This document shows, one piece after another, positions 8,993 through 17,929 of a stretch of DNA of 64,000 bases (the first letter of the stretch is position 1; each line of letters begins with the position of its first letter). The stretch comes from UBA987 sp002292105. Lineage in GTDB: Bacteria; Bacteroidota; Bacteroidia; NS11-12g; UBA9320. The DNA is taken from positions 2,542,001 through 2,606,000 of the forward strand of contig OX044357.1 in the NCBI GenBank assembly GCA_943846675.1, written 5' to 3'. Both the position numbers and the translations under genes were made by a program. The notes beneath the pieces were generated by a model. It did not search any database. It was not told where the DNA came from and saw nothing but the letters and a program-made list of their open reading frames with translations.

Positions 8993-9166
8993 CTTCAATC
9001 CTTCAGACATTGATTTTTAGCCACTTGCCACTAGGAATTAGGAGTTAGGAGTTAGTTCACGAAGAAAAGAGAATATAGAACATAGAGAATCGACCGTCAA
9101 TTCCTTCAGCCCTTCAATCCTTCAATCCTTCAATCCTTCAATCCTTCAGACATTCAGACATTCAGA
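8993..9166. repeat. Octamer and heptamer minisatellites in a 546-base gap
   Basis: The gap 8630-9175 has no credible gene. Its right half holds short arrays: TTCAATCCTTCAGACATT at 8993-9010, three TAGGA(A/G)T units at 9032-9055, and at 9111-9166 four CCTTCAAT, one CCTTCAGA and two CATTCAGA units. The last array ends about 10 bases from the M1 peptidase stop. A weak hairpin (CTGTTT/AAACAG) sits at 8929-8945. I see no promoter that I would defend for the lipoprotein gene. Confidence 0.75.
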
Positions 9167-9175
9167 CATTCGCCC

Positions 9176-12100
9176 CTAACCTCCCTGGGCTAACTTAAAT
9201 ATATCACTCATACTCTTATCCTGCATAAAGTTGAAGTTTAACTTGAACGTTATGCGTTGACCTAAGTCCTCAATCCCTTGAAGCTTTTGTGCTTCTTTGA
9301 TCATATTCGAGCTAAATAAAGGCACGTAAATCTCGATGAAATCAGGTATCACTTTTACAGCTAATCCACCATTGTAAATAAAAGGCTCTCCTTTTTCAAC
9401 ATTTGGCAAATCCTTCATGTCGTTAAAAGTAAAAGCATCAAAATATACACCAAGTGGCAACTTTAATGGCAAATCGGATTTTAAGTTAACCGCCAACGTC
9501 CATTGGCTAATATTGGCAAATGTGCCAGGCTCTTTCAAAAACACGTCGTTCTCTATAACTTGCTGGCTAAACAATCCATCCGTAGCGCCTCTTCCCATAA
9601 GGATTTGATCATACGTATAATCCCACTTCCCTGCGCCAGACTCCATTCTATAGTGGTACAGGCCATTTTCCGCTTCATCCAAAAATGTTCCACCAAAAAC
9701 CCTGATATCCAATCCTTTACCTTTTAATTTATAGGTAATACGTTTCTTATATTCGAGGTTCAACTTGACGTAATTGTCGCCCACTGTTGAGGTAGACAAC
9801 ATATTGGATGAGGTATCAACAACGTGTATGACATTCGAAGGCATTCCCATCTCCAAGCGCACCGTCCATTGTGATGGATTAATCGTTTTCGCATTTTCAA
9901 ATCGATACTCGGCCTGAATAAATTTATCTCCTAATTGCTCGATAACCGTTCGTCGCCCATAGGCCGTTCCAGAATCCTGCAATAAACTATTGATAGACGC
10001 GTCTTGATCGAAGTTTGGCGTAAATGATAGTAGCGTTGACCGTAACGTTAGCCTTGAAGAAATCGGACTGCGTTTATCCGGATTTCTGAAATCAAGTTTA
10101 ACATACGGCACAATTCGATTGTAACTATATTTTGCATCGTCAAAAGCAAATCGAGAACCTTTTACGCCAATCTCAAAAGCACTTAATGCTTTATTCTGTG
10201 CCTTCATGTAATGCACATTGGCATACCCATTTACGTCACCCGTATTGGGGCTATACAATGGACTTGCCGAAAAGCCAAAATTACGTCTCGGTGTTACCAC
10301 ATTGTTTAACCATAAACCAAACATCATTTTATTGTGGATGTTGTAACCGATCAGCGGAAGTACGTTTAATGACGTTCGATTCGGCTCGTGTATAACCGAC
10401 ATAAACTTAACTTCTAGCGGTTCAACCTTTTTAAATATTCCTCCGGTTCTAATGGTGTTATTTTGACGGTTTACCTCTGGCATCGTTACATGCGGATCTA
10501 TTTTAACAACGTCAAAAACGCCCTCAGGCATCTCCATAAACAACTCGCCTTCTCCTCCTTGAACCCATATACTTTCCATCATCTCACCGTCTTTGAAGAA
10601 TCCAACTTCAAATGGCGCAGCCACTCCTCCATTGTTTTGAACAAACAACTTTCCGTCTTCAATGCGATTCATGGCATAGTCGATATGCGCCTCAGAACCA
10701 ATTAATCCTTTAAAAAACCAGTTTAAATTTTCTCCTGACACACGTTCAAAAACATCTTGAATATCGCCAGGCAACGGGTGCTTAAACTTCCATTCGTTAA
10801 AGAGTGCTTTAAAACACGCGTCCACCCCGTCTTGGCTTAGATAATCTCTTAAATACGCAAACGCATCAGAACCTTTGCCATAAACAATAAGTCCGTAATT
10901 CATGTTGGTTAACGCAGCGCTCTTCTCTCCTACCGCTTGGTGCATCTCTGATGACTCAATCTGTCGGTACCCAAGAGACATGGCTGAACTGTTAAAACCA
11001 CCTTCATTGAACTTGCGATTTTTCAGCTGAGCTGCCGGTTTTTCTTTACCGCCATGTATGGCTTCATGTTCGAAATAAGAATTTATTGATTCATCCATCC
11101 AAGGATATAAGCGTTCGTTGTTTGCCAAAATCCCATAAAACCAGTTATGACCAACTTCGTGCACGATAACTTCTTTTCCAAGACTTGCAACAACCGTAAT
11201 CATTGGATATTCCATTCCACCACCTGCTTTAAGTGCGCCTTTAACCAAGGTGCAGTGGCTATACGGGTAATAACCACAATGGTCGGAATAGTAATTTAGA
11301 GCTGTTTTAATATCGTCTGTGTAATTCAAATTTGTTTGGTCAGCAAACACATATGCTTTCACTACCTGACCATTGGAAAGTGTTACATCTTCCTGTTTGA
11401 CATTAAACCTTTTATCGGCAAACCAAGCAAAATCATGAACATTGTCTTGCACATAGGTTATGGTCTTTTTCTCATCGGCAGTAGGCAACTTTTTTTTGCC
11501 TCGAATGGGATTGTTTGTTCTATCAAGTAAAAAATCGTGCTCCTCTTGTTCTTGCAGTTCTCCTGTTGCAGCCACTACATAATTATCTGGAACAGTAATC
11601 TTGACTTCAAATTTGCCAAACTCTGAATAAAACTCCCCTTGATTCAGATATGGCATTGGGTTCCATCCATTCACATCATAAACAGAAGGTTTAGGGTACC
11701 ATTGGGTGATCTGATAACTTTGTCCTACGTGGCCAAACCGGCTAAAACTTCCTGGAATTTTAACAAAAAATGGCGTTGTAATTTCAACGGATTCACCAGG
11801 TTTTAGGTCCCTGTTTAACGTGATTACAGCAATGTCAATTTGATTGTTATAGTAAGACCAAGTTGCCTTTTTCCCATTTACCTTAAAATCTAACCGATCA
11901 ATATATCCGCGAAGCGAGTCATCAGCGAAATGAAACTTGGTCGACCCATTAGCTACTTGCTGAATAGCAAAATCAGTCAAATCGTCCTTGTATGCATTGG
12001 GCCAAATATGAAAATACATCTTGGTTAATGTGTTTGGACTGTTATTGGTATATACAAATCGAGCATCACCAGATAAGGTGTGTGCCTTATCATCTAGACT

Positions 12101-12214
12101 AACATTGATGTAGTAATCACAGCTTTGTTGCCAATCCGCTTGTCGAATTTTAGGTTGTGCCGAAACAAAAACAGCAAGACAAATTGAAAGGGTGGTAGTA
12201 AATCCAGATTTCAT
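9176..12214 (-). CDS. M1 family aminopeptidase-like metalloprotease with long C-terminal region
   Basis: 1012 residues from the ATG at 12214; a longer reading from 12256 would bury the signal peptide. A signal peptide (MKSGFTTTLSICLAVFVSAQ) is followed by the M1 N-terminal beta domain. The zinc site is HEVGH at about 352-356 with the third ligand Glu375 (PWMDES), and the substrate-binding GxMEN loop appears as GGMEY at about 332-336. From about residue 600 the sequence turns into alternating strands (VLPLIGYNIHNKMMFGLWLNN, YANVHYMKAQNKALSAFEIGVKG), like an outer-membrane barrel. The catalytic site is complete, so peptidase activity is likely. Membrane anchoring through the C-terminal half is inference. 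Confidence 0.88.
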   Translation of the reverse strand: MKSGFTTTLSICLAVFVSAQPKIRQADWQQSCDYYINVSLDDKAHTLSGDARFVYTNNSPNTLTKMYFHIWPNAYKDDLTDFAIQQVANGSTKFHFADDSLRGYIDRLDFKVNGKKATWSYYNNQIDIAVITLNRDLKPGESVEITTPFFVKIPGSFSRFGHVGQSYQITQWYPKPSVYDVNGWNPMPYLNQGEFYSEFGKFEVKITVPDNYVVAATGELQEQEEHDFLLDRTNNPIRGKKKLPTADEKKTITYVQDNVHDFAWFADKRFNVKQEDVTLSNGQVVKAYVFADQTNLNYTDDIKTALNYYSDHCGYYPYSHCTLVKGALKAGGGMEYPMITVVASLGKEVIVHEVGHNWFYGILANNERLYPWMDESINSYFEHEAIHGGKEKPAAQLKNRKFNEGGFNSSAMSLGYRQIESSEMHQAVGEKSAALTNMNYGLIVYGKGSDAFAYLRDYLSQDGVDACFKALFNEWKFKHPLPGDIQDVFERVSGENLNWFFKGLIGSEAHIDYAMNRIEDGKLFVQNNGGVAAPFEVGFFKDGEMMESIWVQGGEGELFMEMPEGVFDVVKIDPHVTMPEVNRQNNTIRTGGIFKKVEPLEVKFMSVIHEPNRTSLNVLPLIGYNIHNKMMFGLWLNNVVTPRRNFGFSASPLYSPNTGDVNGYANVHYMKAQNKALSAFEIGVKGSRFAFDDAKYSYNRIVPYVKLDFRNPDKRSPISSRLTLRSTLLSFTPNFDQDASINSLLQDSGTAYGRRTVIEQLGDKFIQAEYRFENAKTINPSQWTVRLEMGMPSNVIHVVDTSSNMLSTSTVGDNYVKLNLEYKKRITYKLKGKGLDIRVFGGTFLDEAENGLYHYRMESGAGKWDYTYDQILMGRGATDGLFSQQVIENDVFLKEPGTFANISQWTLAVNLKSDLPLKLPLGVYFDAFTFNDMKDLPNVEKGEPFIYNGGLAVKVIPDFIEIYVPLFSSNMIKEAQKLQGIEDLGQRITFKLNFNFMQDKSMSDIFKLAQGG

Positions 12215-12284
12215 CGCTAAAAATTTTGTGGGAAAATTAAAGATAAAAGCGCTCAATTGTTCCGCATGTTTTGCACGTTTTGTC

Positions 12285-12292
12285 TAGCTTTG
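12285..12292 (+). promoter_or_regulatory. -7 promoter element for the TPR gene
   Basis: TAGCTTTG fits TAnnTTTG and lies 17 bases before the ATG at 12309. The 94-base gap to the divergent M1 gene also holds TATCTTTA on the other strand, one base off consensus, as a possible element for that gene. Confidence 0.5.
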
Positions 12293-12308
12293 TACAAACA
12301 CGACCAGT

Positions 12309-13715
12309 ATGGACGGAGAGGAAATAACGGACGGGGAGTTAAAAGACCTCATCAAACGGTTTGAGATAAATTATTCAGAGGGCGAATACGACTATTACAC
12401 ACCTGAGAATTTAAATCACATTATCGATTACTATATTGACAAACCAAACTACAAAACCGCATTAAAAGTTGCCCAAGTTGGCATTGACCAACATCCATTC
12501 GACGCTTCGTTTTACTCCAAAAAATCTTTCATTAATACCATTACGGACAACACAGATTTAGCATTACAGCTAGTTGATGTGGCCCTTGATTTAGACCCAA
12601 ATAATCCAGATTATCTGGCTCAGAAAGGAAGTATTTTAGAATTGATGAACAGACCTTTGGAGGCCTTGGAGCAGTTTGACCTGGCCCTTGAACATGGCGC
12701 TGAGCATAATGACGTTTTGGTGTTAAAGATGTTTGTCTACTTCAACATAGGCAACCCTTCTTTGGCCATTAATATGATTGAGCAAATATTTAGTCGCAAG
12801 GTTGAAGAAGATAGATTGATTTTAGAATCACATTTTTGCCTTCAGCTTATGGATGCCTACGAAGAAGGCATCCGCATATTTGAATCATACCTTGACACAG
12901 ACCCTTACCACGAAGTGGTTTGGCTGACCTTAGGACAAATGTATGTTGCTGTTGATGCGTATGACAAAGCACTAAGTGCATTCGAATTTGCCATTGCTAT
13001 TGATGATGAATATGCTGAAGCTTATTTTGAAAAAGGCCAATGCCTCATTGAGACTAACGACTATGTTGAGGCATCAAAAAGTTTTGATGAATATATCAAG
13101 TTAGAAGGCCCAGACCAATTTGCCTATGTCAATTTAGGCGATTGTTACAAAGCTATGCACCGAATCTCCAAAAGTCGGATGTACTACAAACTCGCCTTAA
13201 AAATTGACCCAAAATTCGGGCACGCTTGGTACGGATTAGGACAAACCTATGTAATGGAAGACAACCATCACGAGGCGCTGACTTTTCTAAAAAAGGCCAA
13301 TAACATTTTGCCAGATGATGAATACATCTTACTAGAAATGGTTAAAACGCAAATCACCATTGGACAGGTAGATGAAGCGAGAAAAACACTTGAAGACATG
13401 CGCACAACGATTCCTTACAGAGAGTCTGTTTGGTTGTTGTTGGCCAGTCTGCACGAGCAATATGGGCAAACCGATGACGCCATTGCCACACTTTACGAAG
13501 GATTAAAAATCATTACCCAGAGCGCTAAAATTATGTACAAACTGGCTGCATACTGTTTTATTGCAGAACGCAGCGAGGAGGCATATGACCGACTGACTGA
13601 CGCGTTATTGTTGGACTACAGTGCACATGAATTGTTGTTTGTTGATGCACCGCATCTAGAAAACAACCAAGCCGTTCGTGACGTGATTGACTTATATAGA
13701 AACGACAACGATTAA
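12309..13715 (+). CDS. Tetratricopeptide repeat protein
   Basis: 468 residues with no signal peptide, so probably cytoplasmic. Repeated 34-residue helix pairs run from about residue 50 to 430. The clearest units are HDVLVLKMFVYFNIGNPSLAINMIEQIF, EVVWLTLGQMYVAVDAYDKALSAFEFAIAID, EAYFEKGQCLIETNDYVEASKSFDEYIKL, and GHAWYGLGQTYVMEDNHHEALTFLKKAN. The N-terminus is acidic (MDGEEITDGELKDL). TPR proteins are scaffolds; no enzymatic domain is attached. Its stop is 10 bases before the ComA-like gene, so the two are probably co-transcribed. Confidence 0.85.
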   Translation: MDGEEITDGELKDLIKRFEINYSEGEYDYYTPENLNHIIDYYIDKPNYKTALKVAQVGIDQHPFDASFYSKKSFINTITDNTDLALQLVDVALDLDPNNPDYLAQKGSILELMNRPLEALEQFDLALEHGAEHNDVLVLKMFVYFNIGNPSLAINMIEQIFSRKVEEDRLILESHFCLQLMDAYEEGIRIFESYLDTDPYHEVVWLTLGQMYVAVDAYDKALSAFEFAIAIDDEYAEAYFEKGQCLIETNDYVEASKSFDEYIKLEGPDQFAYVNLGDCYKAMHRISKSRMYYKLALKIDPKFGHAWYGLGQTYVMEDNHHEALTFLKKANNILPDDEYILLEMVKTQITIGQVDEARKTLEDMRTTIPYRESVWLLLASLHEQYGQTDDAIATLYEGLKIITQSAKIMYKLAAYCFIAERSEEAYDRLTDALLLDYSAHELLFVDAPHLENNQAVRDVIDLYRNDND

Positions 13716-13725
13716 AAGATTAGAA

Positions 13726-14493
13726 ATGAATAAAACATACAATTACCAACTTCCACAATTACCCGAGAGAACTATTAAGCCTCGTGAAAAAGGAATGACT
13801 ATGGTAATGGATAAGGGCTTAAGCCTAAGAGAAGCAGAAGACTTCTTATCGATGACTGAACAGTATGTAGACGTAATTAAATTGGGTTTTGGAACATCTA
13901 TCGTGTCTCCAAACTTGAAAGAAAAAATTGCTTTATACAAAGAAGCAGGGATACCTGTTTATTTTGGAGGAACTCTTTTTGAGGCCTTTTTGGTGCGAAA
14001 CAAGTTGGACGACTACCTGAAATACCTTGACAAATACGACATTCAGCATATTGAAGTAAGTGACGGTAGTATTGAAATATCTCAAGACGAGAAATGTGAA
14101 TATATCTCACGATTATCAAAGGACTTCACCGTATTGTCTGAAGTAGGATCTAAAGATGCAGAGAAAATCATCCCTCCATATAAATGGATTGCTATGATGA
14201 AAGCGGAACTTGAAGCTGGAGCTTGGAAAGTTATTGCAGAGGCACGCGAAAGCGGTACAGTTGGTATTTTTAGAAAATCTGGAGAAGTTAGATCAGGTCT
14301 GGTAGAAGAGATTTTGACACAAATTCCTCAAGAGAAAATTTTATGGGAAGCCCCGCAAAAAGTACAACAACTCTGGTTTATCAAGTTATATGGTAGTAAT
14401 GTAAGCTTAGGCAACATTGCACCAAACGAGGTAATACCGCTCGAGACTTTGAGAATTGGTTTGCGTGGAGACACGTTTAACTTTTTCTTATAA
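13726..14493 (+). CDS. Phosphosulfolactate synthase (ComA family)
   Basis: 255 residues from the ATG at 13726; an upstream TTG at 13687 would overlap the TPR gene and is less likely. The family adds sulfite to phosphoenolpyruvate to give phosphosulfolactate, the first step of coenzyme M synthesis in methanogens. Motifs I recognise are KPREKGMTMVMDKGLS near the start, VIKLGFGTS, VYFGGTLFEAF, EVSDGSIEIS, LSEVGSKD, MKAELEAGAWKVIAEARESG and LGNIAPNEVIPLETLRIGLRGDT, together spanning the whole TIM barrel. No ComB or ComC partner is nearby and the organism should not make coenzyme M. A role in sulfonate or sulfonolipid metabolism is speculation. Confidence 0.85.
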   Translation: MNKTYNYQLPQLPERTIKPREKGMTMVMDKGLSLREAEDFLSMTEQYVDVIKLGFGTSIVSPNLKEKIALYKEAGIPVYFGGTLFEAFLVRNKLDDYLKYLDKYDIQHIEVSDGSIEISQDEKCEYISRLSKDFTVLSEVGSKDAEKIIPPYKWIAMMKAELEAGAWKVIAEARESGTVGIFRKSGEVRSGLVEEILTQIPQEKILWEAPQKVQQLWFIKLYGSNVSLGNIAPNEVIPLETLRIGLRGDTFNFFL

Positions 14494-14511
14494 AAGCTGT
14501 ATTTTTAATCC

Positions 14512-15204
14512 ATGAAACGTGTAAAACTCCTGTTCTTCCTTCTGATTTGCAGTGTAACAAGTTCTTATGCGCAATGGTCAATGGGAATTGGGGTTAATAC
14601 GGTTTTACCACAAGGAGTTATTTCGCAGCAGAACTACCCCTTGGGTATTGGAGGTGACTTTACATTATTGAGCCCAACGGTTCTTAACAAGGAATCGAAC
14701 TTTAAACTCCAGTTTGGCATTAATTTTGGCGGTAGCGACAATGGCCGAAAGTCATTTAAAACCAATGGCCAATTCGAAGAAGGTTCACTTAATTTTTACA
14801 ACTGCATTGCCAATAGTCAGGTGACTTCGCGTCTTACGTATATCCCCCACCCAAGATTTGGTTTATTTTCAGAAATTATAGCCAGTCGTACTTTATTTCA
14901 TTCTGGATTAAACGAAGTAACTGAAACGGATGATAGCTACAATCACTACCACAAGGTGGTTGCTTCAAAAGGTTTATTCAGGTATGGTGCAGGATTTGGT
15001 GGATCTTATTATGTCAATCACTTGGTTCGGCTTGACTTACGCTTTGACTACACAAAAGGCGAGTCTGTCGAATTTATTGATATGTCTTCCACTAGGCGGA
15101 CAGAAGACGGATATAATTTTGACAAAGGCACAGCTAGCCAATCAGATTTAGTTAACATCCAATTGAGAGTCAGTTGGTTACTTCGGATAAAACAACAAGG
15201 CTAA
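14512..15204 (+). CDS. Hypothetical outer-membrane beta-barrel protein
   Basis: 230 residues. A clear signal peptide (MKRVKLLFFLLICSVTSSYAQ) is followed by WSMGIGVNTVLPQG and a chain of amphipathic strands ending VNIQLRVSWLLRI. It is a paralogue of the next gene: both begin the mature part with QW..G.G and share FRYGAGFGGSYY / FRYGIGVGTRF and DLRFDYTKGESVEFID / ELRADYTRGNEASYFD at matching places. No family name is evident. It starts 18 bases after the ComA-like gene and may share its transcript. Confidence 0.7.
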   Translation: MKRVKLLFFLLICSVTSSYAQWSMGIGVNTVLPQGVISQQNYPLGIGGDFTLLSPTVLNKESNFKLQFGINFGGSDNGRKSFKTNGQFEEGSLNFYNCIANSQVTSRLTYIPHPRFGLFSEIIASRTLFHSGLNEVTETDDSYNHYHKVVASKGLFRYGAGFGGSYYVNHLVRLDLRFDYTKGESVEFIDMSSTRRTEDGYNFDKGTASQSDLVNIQLRVSWLLRIKQQG

Positions 15205-15268
15205 ATAAGATGTTTAACTGGTACAGTTTATGTATTAACTATATCATACAAGCACTAAAGACTGAATT

Positions 15269-16141
15269 ATGAAAACAAAAGTACTTTTAGCATCTTTATT
15301 AATCCTAAGCGGTTTGAGCGTTTCAGCCCAATGGCAATTCGGATTTGGCGGGATGGGTTTAGGCCCAGTGGATCGTTTTGATAGTTCGGTATACAAACCT
15401 GGTGCTGGCTTTTTCATGAACATAACATCACAGTCGGTACTTCCTAAAGCGTCTCCGTACGAAATTCGATTTGGCATATACCTAGACCACATGTGGTCTG
15501 GCTCAAAGAACTTTGATGTTGATTTGGCCGACCCAATTACTGAGCAAGGCCAAACCACTTTTCAGAATAGCAGTGTTGGCAATCACTTTATTACACGATT
15601 TGGGTACAAAGCAAGTCCGAAAATCACCTTGTTTACCGACGGTATTATTGGTCATCGAAAGTTTTATTCGCAAACCACCACAGGTGTTAAGGGTGGATCT
15701 GAAGAATATGAAGACGACATCAATCGCGTTTTCACTTCACGAACCTTTAGATATGGCATTGGTGTTGGAACACGCTTCAATCTTGGTAAATCTTTCGGTA
15801 TTGAATTACGGGCCGATTACACCCGAGGAAACGAAGCATCATACTTCGACTTAGATGAAATCAAGGAAACAACAACGTCTTTTGAGTATGCCGATGAAAC
15901 ATGGGCGCACTCAGACCTTTTTGTTTATGGGATTGCACTGAACTGGAAGTTGTTTCGCATTCAAAGCTCTGGAAGTTATAACGGCTCAAACGACGCTCCG
16001 AATAATTATACCCCATCGCCAACCTATCGAAGAACATATCCTAGACGGAGAACAACAACCCGAACCACTAAGCCTAAAAAGAAGGTGACGCCAAAAAAGG
16101 ATATTAAAAAGAAAGAAAAAGAGGTCCCAATTACGTGGTAA
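15269..16141 (+). CDS. Hypothetical outer-membrane beta-barrel protein with basic tail
   Basis: 290 residues, paralogous to the preceding gene and 64 bases downstream of it. A signal peptide (about 1-21, ending SVSAQ) precedes WQFGFGGMGLGPVDRF and the barrel-like strands. Unlike its neighbour it has an extra C-terminal extension from about 235, rich in Arg, Lys, Thr and Pro (RRTYPRRRTTTRTTKPKKKVTPKKDIKK). Such a tail could lie in the periplasm and bind peptidoglycan or another acidic polymer, but this is a guess. It converges with the next gene, leaving only two bases between the stops. Confidence 0.7.
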   Translation: MKTKVLLASLLILSGLSVSAQWQFGFGGMGLGPVDRFDSSVYKPGAGFFMNITSQSVLPKASPYEIRFGIYLDHMWSGSKNFDVDLADPITEQGQTTFQNSSVGNHFITRFGYKASPKITLFTDGIIGHRKFYSQTTTGVKGGSEEYEDDINRVFTSRTFRYGIGVGTRFNLGKSFGIELRADYTRGNEASYFDLDEIKETTTSFEYADETWAHSDLFVYGIALNWKLFRIQSSGSYNGSNDAPNNYTPSPTYRRTYPRRRTTTRTTKPKKKVTPKKDIKKKEKEVPITW

Positions 16142-16143
16142 TC

Positions 16144-16779
16144 CTAACCAAGGTTGTACACCAACCCCACGCTAAACCATCTGTTAAACATACCAATACG
16201 GTTAAATATACGTCTTGAATTGGTAGGCAATTTGCTGCTTATTTTATTTAACGAATAGGCGTGTCTTACCCTGAATCCCAGCTGATCGCTAAAATCGTAC
16301 GTCGACCCCAGTAAAAAAGCTATTTCTAAAGGGTTGAATTCAGCATCTGTGGCTGTTATGCCGTCGTCAATAGTTCCACCAAGATTTACGTCTACAGACA
16401 AACCGGTGTGAAATGTAAGTTGCTCTACAGTTGGAAGCCTTTTGGTATACACCAACGGGAAATCGATATAATTAGACTTAATGATATAGATGGGTTGTAA
16501 CGCGGCGTCTGGGTCATTGACCAGCTTACTCCCTTTCTGCGCATAGAGTATTTCAAAACCCAATGACGCTGTTTCATCCAGGTCATGATATATCCCTATG
16601 CCAGCATTTAAACCCAACTTATTGTATCCGGCGATATGATCTCCATCAACCTGAGCAAAATTTGCCGAACCGATGACACTAGCTTTAAAAAACTGCGCTT
16701 GACTTTGTTCTGCAACTAGAATCACAGATAGGCTAAAAACGATTCTTGTGAGATAGATGTAATATTGGGAGAAATTCAT
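16144..16779 (-). CDS. PorT-like outer-membrane beta-barrel protein
   Basis: 211 residues from the ATG at 16779, which gives a signal peptide (about 1-29, ending SQAQ). The mature part has the PorT/'outer membrane beta-barrel' pattern: KASVIGSANFAQVDGDHIAGYNKLGLNAGIGIYHDL, FEILYAQKGSKL, YIDFPLVYTKRL, FHTGLSVDVNLGG, LLGSTYDFSDQLGFRVRHAYSLNKI, and the final RWFSVGLVYNLG. The family is common in Bacteroidota; PorT itself belongs to the type IX system, but most relatives have no assigned function. It is divergent from the TerB-like gene. Confidence 0.75.
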   Translation of the reverse strand: MNFSQYYIYLTRIVFSLSVILVAEQSQAQFFKASVIGSANFAQVDGDHIAGYNKLGLNAGIGIYHDLDETASLGFEILYAQKGSKLVNDPDAALQPIYIIKSNYIDFPLVYTKRLPTVEQLTFHTGLSVDVNLGGTIDDGITATDAEFNPLEIAFLLGSTYDFSDQLGFRVRHAYSLNKISSKLPTNSRRIFNRIGMFNRWFSVGLVYNLG

Positions 16780-16837
16780 TGAAATGTTGTTTCGATTTGA
16801 ATCAAAAATAAATAAACTTGTATGTAAGTGACGCACA

Positions 16838-17191
16838 ATGACAAAAGCTCAGTTTAACAAAGACATTACAGGCTACTTAATTTTATCAATCCTTGCTGAA
16901 GCCGACGGTGATTTCGATGCTCGCGAAGGATCAGTAATTGTAGATTACATCAATAAAAATTTCCCGTTTGGCGGAAACCTAGAATTGGCGGCTGAAGAAC
17001 TAAGTTCCTTAAATTCTGACGATTATGAAGACAAAATGCTTTCTCTTGCGCAAGACTTCTATGCTGAAAGCAACCCTAAAGAACGTACAGAATTTTTGCG
17101 TTTTGCCATGAAACTGGTGCGCGCTGACGATCAAATAGCTGATGAAGAAAATGTTTTAATTACCAAGCTATTTGAAGCCTGGGACATTTAG
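16838..17191 (+). CDS. TerB-like protein
   Basis: 117 residues without signal peptide. The fold is the all-helical TerB/DjlA N-terminal type. ILSILAEADGDFDAREGSVIVDYI is the first conserved acidic loop and KLVRADDQIADEENVLITKLF the second, each matching the 'AD G.i...E...i' metal-binding signature. TerB-like domains bind divalent metals and occur in tellurite-resistance and membrane-stress systems; no other ter gene is nearby. Its end overlaps the convergent rnc stop by four bases. Confidence 0.75.
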   Translation: MTKAQFNKDITGYLILSILAEADGDFDAREGSVIVDYINKNFPFGGNLELAAEELSSLNSDDYEDKMLSLAQDFYAESNPKERTEFLRFAMKLVRADDQIADEENVLITKLFEAWDI

Positions 17192-17922
17192 GTTTTAGGC
17201 GAAAGTTCCAAAATTGTTGCGGCTTTAGCACAACATATTTTTTCTGCATTCTTCTTGGAGTAGTTTTCTGCAGTACAAATTTCTTCACCGTCTACTTCTA
17301 AACCGATCTTAAACTTGCCATTTTTTGAGTCTCCTTTGTCCTTAATCACAGTAAACACAAGCTTCTTTTTGTTCTTTTGTGCCCACTGATTCACCAAACT
17401 CTTATAGTTGATGTATTGATTTTGAATCTCGTCCAAGTCTATGTGGGGTTTGAGTAACTTTTTATATACAAAGGACTTGGTCTTGCCATATCCTCTATCT
17501 AAGTAAATCGCGCCCACAAGTGCCTCCAAAGCATTACCAGCTAGTGAACCCATCACGTGTCGGTTTTTCTGCAACACATTCTCCACTTCTATAAAGGATG
17601 GAATACCAATTTTTATGGCCATAAAACTTAATTGTTTACGACTCACAATCTTACTTCTTACCTCAGTTAGAAAGCCTTCGCCTTTAAACGGAAACTTTTT
17701 AAATATGATTTCAGCGATAACCATATCCAGTACGGCATCCCCTAGGTATTCTAATCTTTCGTTGCTGTTTTTTTGGCTTGTATACTGGATGTTTTCCGAT
17801 GCCGAAAGATGTCTAAATGCCTTTTTGTAAAGCTTAAGGTTTTTGGGCTTAAACCCAATGAGTTGCTTAATACTTGCCCGAGTTTGTTTATCCTTTTTAT
17901 TTTGGAAAAGCGTCAAAGGCAT
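17188..17922 (-). CDS. rnc: Ribonuclease III
   Basis: 244 residues. It cuts double-stranded RNA in rRNA processing and in regulation by antisense RNA. The catalytic signature NERLEYLGDAVLDMVIAE lies at about 54-71 with its metal-binding Glu and Asp, and the second acidic site is ALEALVGAIYLDRGYG. The C-terminal double-stranded RNA-binding domain follows (YKSLVNQWAQKNKKKLVFTV...NGKFKIGLEVDGEEICTAENYSKKNAEKICCAKA). The start is 7 bases after fabF, in the usual acpP-fabF-rnc order. Confidence 0.96.
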   Translation of the reverse strand: MPLTLFQNKKDKQTRASIKQLIGFKPKNLKLYKKAFRHLSASENIQYTSQKNSNERLEYLGDAVLDMVIAEIIFKKFPFKGEGFLTEVRSKIVSRKQLSFMAIKIGIPSFIEVENVLQKNRHVMGSLAGNALEALVGAIYLDRGYGKTKSFVYKKLLKPHIDLDEIQNQYINYKSLVNQWAQKNKKKLVFTVIKDKGDSKNGKFKIGLEVDGEEICTAENYSKKNAEKICCAKAATILELSPKT

Positions 17923-17929
17923 TTGAGAT

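Noticed and set aside
16838..17191. Tellurite-resistance operon because of the TerB-like protein
   Set aside because: No TerA, C, D, E or Z is nearby; TerB-like domains occur alone in many genomes.
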